A stretch of 6,015 nt of DNA, from NCBI GenBank assembly GCA_017883345.1, contig JADGNT010000337.1:1-6015 (forward strand). Direction: 5' to 3'. Positions within the stretch are counted from its first letter, which is position 1. Every line of letters begins with the position of its first letter. This document shows positions 1 through 4,935 of the stretch, piece after piece. The notes under the pieces are model-generated. The model was not told where the DNA came from. It made no database searches and was given only the letters and a program-made list of their open reading frames with translations. The position numbers and the translations under genes are program-made. Source of the stretch: Candidatus Solibacter sp. GTDB lineage: Bacteria > Acidobacteriota > Terriglobia > Bryobacterales > Bryobacteraceae.

Positions 1-15
1 CATGGCAAGGTTCAT
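1..15 (-). CDS. Possible start of a truncated downstream gene
   Basis: Five codons (MNLAM) begin with ATG at 15-13 on the minus strand and run off the window edge. The ATG lies four bases beyond the stop of the HEAT-repeat gene (TGA, 22-20), a spacing typical of co-transcribed genes. There is no good Shine-Dalgarno; the nearest GGAG is about 19 bases upstream, inside the HEAT gene. The only evidence is position and an ATG, so the reading is weak and nothing can be said about function. Confidence 0.25.
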
Positions 16-19
16 AGAT

Positions 20-916
20 TCATTCGGCATGTTTCTCCGGGAACAGCGCTAGCGCGGCGCGGGCGTCGGCGGCATCCTGGGGGCGGCCTTCGGCGGCCAA
101 TTGCTTCAGGAACTCGATGGCGCGTTCGTGGCGCGAGATGCTGAGCGCGCGGAGCAGCGCTTGCCGGTATTCCAGGCCGTGCGCCTGCGGCCAGGATTCG
201 AGGAGCACGTCGACCGCGCCGGATTCGCGGCAGCCGCCGAGCGCGAGAGCGGCCTCTTCGGCGACCTGGTCGGCGGCGGCGAGAAATTGGCGGACGAAGG
301 GAAGGGCTGTGCGGCGCTCCAGGGCGAGGAGCGATTCCAGCACCTGTCCGGTGACGGCGGGCTCGGCGTCGCCGGCGCGGGCCTTGAGGCGGAGCAAGAG
401 GGCGCAATCGTCGCCTTGCATTTCGGCGAGGGCGCGGGCGGCGTCGGCGCGCACGGTGGGGGATGGTTCGGTGAGCGCGTTGACCATGTGGCGCAGCACC
501 TGCTCACGCGCGAGATCGGGGCAGGCGGGGAGGGCCAGCAGGCAGATGCCGCGCAGGGGTCCGGCGGTGTCCTCGTGTCGGCCCCACACGGGCTCCAGTT
601 GAATGTGGACGGCCCCGCGCAGAAACGCGGGCGACTCGCGATGGCCGAGTTCCTTGAGCGCCCGGGCGATGGCGTTCTTGCCCCAACATTGCGGATCGCG
701 TTTTACGGGGTCTTCGAAGAGACGGTCGAAGGCGCGCAGCAGGTCGGGAATCAGTTCCGGCGCGGGCAATTCCGCCGCGATATTGGCGGCTTTGGCGGCC
801 ACCAGGTTGACGCGGTCGGCGAGCGCCTTGCGCAGGGCGGGGGCGGCCTCGGCGGAGGAAACTCCGCGCAGGCGGCCGAGGGCTTCGAGCTGTTCTTCAA
901 TCCGGCGGTTGGCCAC
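20..916 (-). CDS. HEAT-repeat domain protein
   Basis: A 298-residue protein built almost entirely of amphipathic alpha-helical pairs rich in Ala, Leu and Arg. HEAT-like units are visible around residues 24-50 (PALRKAL then VAAKAANIAAELP), 140-170 (MVNALTEPSPTVRADAARAL), 185-200 (AVTGQVLESLLALE) and 215-240 (AEEAALALGGCRESGAVDVL). HEAT solenoids are protein-protein scaffolds and imply no reaction. I see no signal peptide or membrane segment, so it is probably cytoplasmic. The start is GTG at 916: an in-frame TGA lies two codons upstream, ruling out a longer product, and an AGAGAA purine run sits about 8 bases before it. It is divergent from the OsmC gene with 48 bp between starts. HEAT family is fairly secure; the partner is unknown. 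PBS-lyase-type HEAT proteins are an alternative, but no bilin-lyase signature stands out. Confidence 0.8.
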   Translation of the reverse strand: MANRRIEEQLEALGRLRGVSSAEAAPALRKALADRVNLVAAKAANIAAELPAPELIPDLLRAFDRLFEDPVKRDPQCWGKNAIARALKELGHRESPAFLRGAVHIQLEPVWGRHEDTAGPLRGICLLALPACPDLAREQVLRHMVNALTEPSPTVRADAARALAEMQGDDCALLLRLKARAGDAEPAVTGQVLESLLALERRTALPFVRQFLAAADQVAEEAALALGGCRESGAVDVLLESWPQAHGLEYRQALLRALSISRHERAIEFLKQLAAEGRPQDAADARAALALFPEKHAE

Positions 917-964
917 GAATCAATTCTCTTGCTTCCCAGGATACCCGTGCTGCATCCAAATATC

Positions 965-1390
965 ATGAAACGTACAGCCAACGCGCATTGGAGTGGTGAT
1001 TTGAAGGCCGGTAAGGGAAACATTTCCACGGCCAGCGGAGTGCTTTCGAGCACCCAATATTCCTTCGGGACGAGATTTGAAGAGGGGAAGGGGACCAATC
1101 CCGAGGAACTGCTGGCAGCCGCACACGCCGGTTGCTTTACGATGGCGCTCGCCGCACAGCTTGGGCTGGCGGGACTGACCGCGGAGAGTCTGGAGACGGC
1201 GTGCACGATTACCTTCGAGAAATTGCCCGACGGTTTCGCAATTACGGAAAGCCATCTGGAGTTGAAGGCCAAGGTGCCCGGCGCCAGCGAAGAGGCGTTT
1301 GAGAAGGCGGTCGAGAACGCCAAGACGGGATGTCCGGTGTCGAAGCTTTATAAGACGAACATCACGTTGAGCTTCAAGCTGGAGAACTGA
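965..1390 (+). CDS. osmC: OsmC-family peroxiredoxin
   Basis: A 141-residue protein, the normal OsmC length. OsmC enzymes are cytoplasmic dimers that reduce organic hydroperoxides with two cysteines. Both are present: Cys57 in AHAGCFTMAL and Cys123 in TGCPVSKLY. The preceding NPEELLAAAHAG segment and Arg38/Glu47-Glu48 match the family's active-site environment, and HWSGDLKAGKG near the N-terminus is also typical. The ATG at 965 is chosen because it gives the standard MKRT-type N-terminus. The frame is open upstream to about 101, but that part is antisense to the HEAT gene and does not look like protein. No Shine-Dalgarno is seen close to the ATG. The physiological reductant cannot be read from sequence. 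The symbol is given at family level; the Ohr subfamily is less likely because the start and Cys contexts are OsmC-like. Confidence 0.93.
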   Translation: MKRTANAHWSGDLKAGKGNISTASGVLSSTQYSFGTRFEEGKGTNPEELLAAAHAGCFTMALAAQLGLAGLTAESLETACTITFEKLPDGFAITESHLELKAKVPGASEEAFEKAVENAKTGCPVSKLYKTNITLSFKLEN

Positions 1391-1424
1391 GGGGGGATCG
1401 GGGACCGGAGGGGGACCCCCGGGG
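1391..1424 (+). other. G-rich tract with quadruplex-type spacing
   Basis: Directly after the OsmC stop codon come four runs of at least four G: 1391-1396, 1400-1403, 1410-1414 and 1421-1424, with loops of 3, 6 and 6 bases. This meets the usual G-quadruplex pattern. The C5 run at 1416-1420 can pair with several of the G runs, so a duplex hairpin competes with a quadruplex. A T-run (1430-1433) follows shortly, so a role in ending the OsmC transcript is possible. Structure and function are inference. Confidence 0.4.
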
Positions 1425-1434
1425 CAGCCTTTTG

Positions 1435-1443
1435 TGTCATAAT
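1435..1443 (+). promoter_or_regulatory. Extended -10 promoter, ferredoxin gene
   Basis: TGT followed by CATAAT (1438-1443) fits an extended -10 element (TGn plus a hexamer matching TATAAT at five of six positions). The -35 region at the right distance is a C/G run with no resemblance to TTGACA, which extended -10 promoters tolerate. Seven bases separate the hexamer from the ATG at 1451, so transcription would start at or within a base or two of the A of the start codon. This is consistent with the absence of any Shine-Dalgarno. Confidence 0.5.
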
Positions 1444-1450
1444 TCTTGGC

Positions 1451-1798
1451 ATGTCAACGGCCGTCGTCAAGATGGAGCCGAAGTCCGAGGGGATTGCGAC
1501 TCCCCGCAAGAAGCGGCCCAAGGAAATTGCTGTCATCACAGAATGCTGCACCGGGTGCGCCGGATCTCCGGCCTGCGTTCCCTACTGTCCCGTGGCCGAC
1601 TGCATGTACTGGGTACCCGATGAAGACCACGCGCCATTCGGCCGTATCGACGTGGACCCCGTGCTCTGCATCGGCTGCAAGAAATGCACCAGTAAAGGTC
1701 CCGACGGAGCTTTCCTCGACGGCTGCCCGTGGGATGCCATCGAAATGGTGGCTATCGAACAGGTAGAAGCAATAATCGGTATGAAGATGCCGGTCTAG
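1451..1798 (+). CDS. Two-cluster 4Fe-4S ferredoxin, atypical spacing
   Basis: A 115-residue soluble protein with two cysteine motifs. The first is C33-x2-C36-x5-C42-x3-C46-P; the second is C73-x2-C76-x2-C79-x12-C92-P. Both end in the CP signature of bacterial 2[4Fe-4S] ferredoxins, which pass electrons at low potential. Compared with the standard CxxCxxCxxxCP pair, the first motif has three extra residues between its second and third Cys, and the second has nine extra between its third and fourth. Two further cysteines, C32 and C51, are not needed for two clusters. The basic N-terminus (PRKKRPKE, residues 18-25) is not a signal peptide. The gene probably heads an operon with STAS and flavoprotein genes 18 bp and beyond downstream. 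The redox partner is unknown; the CoADR-like flavoprotein is a candidate by position only. The ferredoxin fold is secure, the specific family is not. Confidence 0.88.
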   Translation: MSTAVVKMEPKSEGIATPRKKRPKEIAVITECCTGCAGSPACVPYCPVADCMYWVPDEDHAPFGRIDVDPVLCIGCKKCTSKGPDGAFLDGCPWDAIEMVAIEQVEAIIGMKMPV

Positions 1799-1816
1799 GT
1801 GCCATCATAAGATTAC

Positions 1817-2224
1817 ATGTCTCTGGAAATTCAACAGCACGAGCGAGAAGGCATCGCTGTCCTCGAAATGAAAGGGCGCATCACGGTAGGCAAGGAAGCT
1901 ACCGCGTTGCGCGAGAAAGTGGCGGAACTGACCGCGGCCAACGTGCGCAACATCGTTTTCAACCTGGCCGGCGTGGATTACATCGATAGCACGGGCCTGG
2001 GCGCGCTGGTGATGTGCGCGACGACCTTGCAGAAAGCCGGCGGCAGCGTGAAGCTGGTCAACCTCAACAGGCGGAACATCGAACTGCTCGTCATGACCCG
2101 GCTGGCCACCTGTTTCGAGATCTTCACCGACGAGGGCGACGCGGTGGGCAGCTACTACCCCGACCGCAAGATCAAGAGCTTCGACATTCTGGACTTTGTG
2201 AACAAGATGAAGACCGAGGAGTAA
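1817..2224 (+). CDS. STAS-domain anti-sigma factor antagonist
   Basis: A 135-residue protein with one STAS domain over about residues 3-110. The signature DSTGLGAL is at 57-64; Ser58 is the expected phosphorylation site of SpoIIAA/RsbV-type antagonists. In those systems a serine kinase/anti-sigma factor phosphorylates this Ser, and the unphosphorylated form frees the sigma factor. The segment VKLVNLNRRNIELLVMTRLATCFEIF also follows the family pattern. A charged tail of about 25 residues (YYPDRKIKSFDILDFVNKMKTEE) extends past the usual end. The ATG at 1817 has no Shine-Dalgarno; a TAAGAT hexamer lies three bases before it. No RsbW-like kinase, PP2C phosphatase or sigma gene is in view, so the partner must be elsewhere. 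The flavoprotein's ribosome-binding site lies in the last codons of this gene. Confidence 0.92.
   Translation: MSLEIQQHEREGIAVLEMKGRITVGKEATALREKVAELTAANVRNIVFNLAGVDYIDSTGLGALVMCATTLQKAGGSVKLVNLNRRNIELLVMTRLATCFEIFTDEGDAVGSYYPDRKIKSFDILDFVNKMKTEE
2216..2221 (+). promoter_or_regulatory. Shine-Dalgarno of the flavoprotein gene
   Basis: GAGGAG forms the last two sense codons (Glu-Glu) of the STAS gene and lies nine bases before the GTG at 2231. It decides that GTG as the start and implies translational coupling between the two genes. It is one of the few clear Shine-Dalgarno sites in the window. Confidence 0.75.
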
Positions 2225-2230
2225 GCGCCG

Positions 2231-3538
2231 GTGGCACTGGTGGTCATCGGAGGTGTCGCCGCGGGACTGAGCGCGGCGGCGCGCGCACGGCGGACGGATC
2301 CGCGCCTGGAAATCGTCGTTCTGGAAAAAGGCCCCGTGATCTCCTACGGCGCTTGCGGGCTGCCGTACTTCGTCGAGGGCCGCGTCCGCGAGATCGCGGA
2401 GTTGATCGCCTACACGCCCGAGTACTTCCGCAAAGAGCGCAATATCGACGTGCGCACCGGCGCGCGGGTGATCGCGATTTCACATCCGCGGCGCGAAGTA
2501 GTGCTCGAATCGGGCGCCAAGGTGGCGTATGAAAAGCTCATAATCGCTACCGGTGCGCGCGGCGGGATGCCGAATCTGCCGGGCGCGCAACTGCCGCACG
2601 TGTTCACCTTGTACACGCTGGATGACGCCGCGCGGATGCGCCGCTTCCTGCGCGAGCGCAGGCCCAGGAGCGCGGTGGTGGTGGGCGCCGGATACATCGG
2701 AGTGGAGGCTGCCGACGCGCTGCGGCGCAACGGACTGCGGGTGACCATTCTGGAGCGCTCGGCGCACGCGCTGCTGCGCGACGACGCGGGGCTAACCGCA
2801 GCCGTCCGCAAGCAACTGGAGCGCCACGGCGTGGAACTGCGCACCGGCGTGGTGGTGACCGCGATCGAGCCCGATCGGGTGGCCGGCGTGCCGTGCGATA
2901 TGGTGGTTCTCGCGGCCGGCTTTCAGCCCAATGTGGAAATCGCCGCCGCGGCGGGAATCGAGCTCGGACCGAGCGGCGCCATTCGTACCGACGATCGCAT
3001 GGAGACCAACCTGCGCGGGGTGTTCGCCGCCGGCGATTGCGCCGAAGTCACCCACCTGGTGACCGGCCGCCCCACCTGGATTCCGCTCGGCACCACCGCC
3101 AATAAGGCGGGCCGTGTGGCGGGAGCCTGTGCCGCGGGCGCACGCGAGCGCTTCGCCGGAATCGTCGGGACGTCGATTGTCAGCGTCTTCGGCATGGGCT
3201 TCGCCACCACCGGGTTTTCGGTGGCTCAAGCGCGCGCCGAAGGCTTTTCGCCGGCGGTGGCACGCATCGAGGCCAACTCCCGCCCGCGCTACTACCAGGG
3301 CGTGAAGACCGTGGTGGAACTGGTGGCCGACCGCACCACGCGACGCCTGGTGGGGGGCTCGGTGATCGGCGAGGATGGTGCGGCGGGCAGGATCGACGTG
3401 ATCGCGACCGCCTTACAAACCCGCATGCGGGTCGATGAGTTCGAACAGTTGGACCTGGCCTATTCGCCTCCGTTCACACCGGTCTGGGACCCGATCCTCA
3501 TCGCGGCCCAGCAACTAATCAAGGAACTGGTGGCATAG
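2231..3538 (+). CDS. CoA-disulfide reductase/NADH oxidase-like flavoprotein
   Basis: A 435-residue member of the FAD-dependent pyridine nucleotide-disulfide oxidoreductase family, the size of single-domain CoA-disulfide reductases. The FAD Rossmann motif is VIGGVAAGLSAA (residues 5-16), with Glu32 ending the second strand. The SYGACGLPY segment (38-46) puts a single redox cysteine at Cys42, as in CoADR, NADH oxidase and NADH peroxidase relatives. The NAD(P)H site is VVGAGYIGVEAA (150-161), with Glu175 in ILERS, which favours NADH over NADPH. The second FAD motif is GVFAAGDCAE (263-272). The C-terminal dimerisation domain ends in AYSPPFTPVWDP (410-421), close to the CoADR motif, but Phe415 stands where many relatives have Tyr. 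There is no C-terminal rhodanese domain. GTG at 2231 is set by the preceding GAGGAG. The substrate could be CoA disulfide, another low-molecular-weight disulfide, persulfide or oxygen; sequence alone does not decide. Confidence 0.88.
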   Translation: MALVVIGGVAAGLSAAARARRTDPRLEIVVLEKGPVISYGACGLPYFVEGRVREIAELIAYTPEYFRKERNIDVRTGARVIAISHPRREVVLESGAKVAYEKLIIATGARGGMPNLPGAQLPHVFTLYTLDDAARMRRFLRERRPRSAVVVGAGYIGVEAADALRRNGLRVTILERSAHALLRDDAGLTAAVRKQLERHGVELRTGVVVTAIEPDRVAGVPCDMVVLAAGFQPNVEIAAAAGIELGPSGAIRTDDRMETNLRGVFAAGDCAEVTHLVTGRPTWIPLGTTANKAGRVAGACAAGARERFAGIVGTSIVSVFGMGFATTGFSVAQARAEGFSPAVARIEANSRPRYYQGVKTVVELVADRTTRRLVGGSVIGEDGAAGRIDVIATALQTRMRVDEFEQLDLAYSPPFTPVWDPILIAAQQLIKELVA

Positions 3539-3545
3539 GTTGCTC

Positions 3546-3707
3546 ATGACGCGGCGTCCGAGCTGCGCTCGGATGCTCGAACTCTTCCGCGTGGCGGGCC
3601 ATCGCCCGGTCCGCTGGCAGGCGCTGGCCATGCCGCGCTCGGAGTACCCGCGGGCGCTGACGCAGTCCATCGCCAGCGTGATTCACGCGGCGCTGGTGGG
3701 CAGTTGA
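3546..3707 (+). pseudogene. 53-codon open frame, probable gene remnant or small gene
   Basis: ATG at 3546 to TGA at 3705-3707 encodes 53 residues. By my count 47 of 53 sense codons end in G or C, as expected for a real gene in this genome and not for random intergenic DNA. The stretch HRPVRWQALAMPRSEYPRALTQ followed by SIASVIHAALVG looks like the C-terminal end of a normal folded protein with a closing amphipathic helix. I do not recognise the family. There is no convincing Shine-Dalgarno, and the first ten codons overlap a strong hairpin. I favour the 3' remnant of a gene whose 5' part was deleted, but a genuine small protein gene is possible. The minus-strand frame across the same region is Pro/Ser/Arg-rich and lacks the third-position bias. 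Confidence 0.45.
3554..3576 (+). terminator. Strong hairpin after the flavoprotein gene
   Basis: GCGTCCGAGC (3554-3563) pairs with GCTCGGATGC (3567-3576) across a TGC loop, giving a ten-base-pair stem with one G-T wobble. It begins 15 bases after the flavoprotein stop codon, the usual place for a transcription end or an mRNA 3' stabiliser. No T-run follows, so it is not a classical intrinsic terminator. Confidence 0.45.
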
Positions 3708-3760
3708 TGGGCTGAACGGAGAGTTTCGACAGTTTCGTGAAATTTTCAGACACTGCGCTC

Positions 3761-3769
3761 TGATACCAT
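3761..3769 (+). promoter_or_regulatory. Extended -10 promoter, SDR gene
   Basis: TGA followed by TACCAT (3764-3769) fits an extended -10 element, with T1, A2, A5 and T6 of TATAAT conserved. The ATG of the dehydrogenase gene is six bases further on (3776) with no Shine-Dalgarno between, so the transcript would be leaderless or nearly so. The upstream stretch 3721-3750 is the most A/T-rich part of the gap (GTTTCG, GAAATTTTC), but no good -35 hexamer is spaced correctly. Confidence 0.45.
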
Positions 3770-3775
3770 CTAGGC

Positions 3776-4552
3776 ATGTCTGATCATGGACTTTTCTCGC
3801 TGACCGGCCAAGTGGCGGTTGTTATCGGAGGAGGCGGAGTCCTCGCCGGGGCGATGGCTACTGGTTTGGCGGGTGCCGGAGCCGAAATCGCCATTCTGGA
3901 CGTCAGCAAGGACGGCGCGGAGGCGCGTGCGCGCTCCATCGAGACACAGGGATGCGCCGCCATCGGGCTGTGCTGTGACGCTACCAGCAAGACCAGCCTG
4001 GAGCAGGCGCTGGCGGCTGTCCTCGAGCGCTTCGGCCATGTAGACATCCTGGTGAATGCGGCCGGCGTGAATTCCGGTACGCCCTTTTTCGAGATCACCG
4101 AAGCCGAGTGGCAGCGCATCCTGGATATCGACCTGACCAGCGTGTTTCTGGCCTGCCAGGTATTCGGCAAGGCGATGGTCGATGCCGGGCACGGCGGCTC
4201 CATCATCAACATCTCTTCGGCTTCGTCGGGACCGCCGCTGTCGAAGGTGTTCACCTACGCCGTGGCCAAGGCGGGCGTCAATCAGATCACCCAGTTCCTG
4301 GCGCGCGAACTGGCGCCGAACAACATCCGCGTGAACGCCATTCTGCCCGGATTCTTCCCCGCCGAGCAAAACCGCAAACTGCTCACCGAGGAGCGCGTGG
4401 CCAGCATTCTGGGACATACGCCGATGCACCGCTTCGGCGAAAGTTCCGAATTGGTGGGAGCCGCGGTGTATCTGGCGTCGAAGGAAGCGTCTTCGTTTGT
4501 AACCGGGTCGATCCTGAGGGTAGATGGCGGCTTTACCGCGATGACGATCTAG
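3776..4552 (+). CDS. SDR oxidoreductase, D-mannonate oxidoreductase-like
   Basis: A 258-residue classical short-chain dehydrogenase/reductase. The glycine-rich cofactor site is VIGGGGVLAGAMA (16-28), with Ile17 replacing the usual Thr. Asp42 (AILDVS) ends the second strand and favours NAD(H). VNAAG is at 93-97, the catalytic Ser lies in ISSASS (146-151), and YxxxK is Tyr161-Lys165. The Asn of the catalytic tetrad, usually in an xNL motif, appears replaced by Asp119 (DIDLTSVF). PGFFPAEQNRKLL (191-203), then HTPMHRFGE and a VDGGFTA end, resemble SDR-type D-mannonate oxidoreductases (fructuronate reductase, YjmF/UxuB-like), which interconvert D-fructuronate and D-mannonate in hexuronate breakdown. 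No other hexuronate gene is in view, so the substrate is inferred. The ATG at 3776 is the natural N-terminus, about 11 residues before the first beta strand. Confidence 0.87.
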   Translation: MSDHGLFSLTGQVAVVIGGGGVLAGAMATGLAGAGAEIAILDVSKDGAEARARSIETQGCAAIGLCCDATSKTSLEQALAAVLERFGHVDILVNAAGVNSGTPFFEITEAEWQRILDIDLTSVFLACQVFGKAMVDAGHGGSIINISSASSGPPLSKVFTYAVAKAGVNQITQFLARELAPNNIRVNAILPGFFPAEQNRKLLTEERVASILGHTPMHRFGESSELVGAAVYLASKEASSFVTGSILRVDGGFTAMTI

Positions 4553-4631
4553 GTGGGACAGACCATCGTTTTTTGTGGTCTGTCAAGCCTCGCCAAAGTG
4601 ACAGACGACTTAAACCGATCGTCTGTCCCAC
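4553..4631. repeat. REP doublet (REPIN-like palindromic element)
   Basis: Two inverted 32-base copies, 4553-4584 and the complement of 4600-4631, are separated by 15 bases. Each copy begins GTGG and then forms its own perfect nine-base-pair hairpin with a ten-base loop: GACAGACCA/TGGTCTGTC (4557-4565 and 4576-4584), and GACAGACGA/TCGTCTGTC (4600-4608 and 4619-4627). The copies agree at 27 of 32 positions. Three differences are in the loop; the other two are the paired stem bases C-G versus G-C. A conserved 5' GTGG/GTAG tetranucleotide plus stem-loop, in inverted pairs, is the known layout of REP sequences mobilised by RAYT (REP-associated tyrosine) transposases. The element starts on the base after the SDR stop codon and ends nine bases before the convergent gene's stop, a typical REP location. 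No RAYT gene is in the window. Confidence 0.8.
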
Positions 4632-4640
4632 TCCGCTACC

Positions 4641-4889
4641 CTACGGTTCGGAATCGGCGAAGGCTGCCGAAACCAATTCGCCACCCTCAGCAGTCCCTGG
4701 ACTGGCGCTGATCTCCACCACCTCGGTCCACGGGAAGAAGTGCTGGTCGCCACCACCCTCGCCGACGATCCCCAATGGGGAAACTTCGCGCAAGGTGAGT
4801 ACCGGAACGGTGCCGCAATCCACCGGGTCCTTGCATACCACCCGGATCGGTTTGCCGATCAGGTTGCTCAGGAAACTGCTGTCGGTCAT
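4641..4889 (-). CDS. Small Sm/SH3-barrel-like hypothetical protein
   Basis: An 82-residue protein not assigned to a named family. The segment FLSNLIGKPIRVV, then VLTLREVSPLGIVGEG, then HFFPWTEVVEIS (residues 6-61) has an alternating hydrophobic pattern: a short helix followed by five strands ending in a [F/Y]xPWxxVxxI-like strand. This is the layout of Sm-like and other small beta-barrel proteins, including Hfq. The resemblance is by pattern only. Residues 62-82 are an acidic, Gly/Ala-rich, probably disordered tail. Two cysteines (19 and 25) flank a short Asp-Pro-Val-Asp loop. The start is ATG at 4889, preceded by AGGAGA (4894-4899) at ideal spacing; a TTG at 4904 in the same frame is rejected because it lies upstream of that site. 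The gene converges on the SDR gene across the REP doublet. Confidence 0.75.
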   Translation of the reverse strand: MTDSSFLSNLIGKPIRVVCKDPVDCGTVPVLTLREVSPLGIVGEGGGDQHFFPWTEVVEISASPGTAEGGELVSAAFADSEP

Positions 4890-4893
4890 GATC

Positions 4894-4899
4894 TCTCCT
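4894..4899 (-). promoter_or_regulatory. Shine-Dalgarno of the small barrel-like gene
   Basis: AGGAGA on the minus strand lies four bases before the ATG at 4889 and fixes that start over the TTG at 4904. Confidence 0.7.
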
Positions 4900-4906
4900 G
4901 GCAAAG

Positions 4907-4935
4907 ATTCTATCAGGTATTAAAGGCCGTGTTAG
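4907..4935 (-). promoter_or_regulatory. Sigma70-like promoter for the small barrel-like gene
   Basis: Reading the minus strand, CTAACA (4935-4930, four of six to TTGACA) is followed by a 17-base spacer and TAGAAT (4912-4907, five of six to TATAAT). Transcription would begin around 4900, leaving a leader of about 11 bases that contains the AGGAGA site. This is the best-formed promoter in the window by consensus. Confidence 0.5.

Noticed and set aside
751..1323. A 190-codon minus-strand frame antisense to OsmC and the HEAT start.
   Set aside because: It is antisense to a clear OsmC gene, ends in Pro/Arg-rich sequence opposite the HEAT frame and shows no domain pattern.
101..1390. A 429-codon plus-strand frame running from inside the HEAT region into OsmC, suggesting a fusion protein.
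   Set aside because: The first 288 codons are the antisense of the HEAT gene and read as Gly/Ala-rich low-complexity sequence. OsmC has its normal length and N-terminus from ATG 965, so the open frame is a by-product of high GC content.
1808..1813. TAAGAT before the STAS gene as a -10 box, identical to the hexamer before the redoxin gene.
   Set aside because: It lies only three bases before the ATG, so transcription would start inside the coding sequence; the 18-bp gap fits co-transcription with the ferredoxin gene better.
3770..4429. Long minus-strand frames (219 and 156 codons) opposite the SDR gene.
   Set aside because: The SDR gene carries all family motifs on the plus strand; the antisense frames show no recognisable motif and are expected in GC-rich genes.
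4566..4575. T6 run near 4569-4574 considered as an intrinsic terminator for the SDR gene.
   Set aside because: The T-run is in the hairpin loop and not after the stem, so it does not form the usual stem plus U-tail. The structure is better explained as a REP hairpin, though it may still affect transcript ends.
4108..4923. A 271-codon plus-strand frame through the end of SDR, the REP doublet and the convergent gene.
   Set aside because: It overlaps two supported genes in a wrong frame and translates the palindromic repeat; composition is not protein-like.
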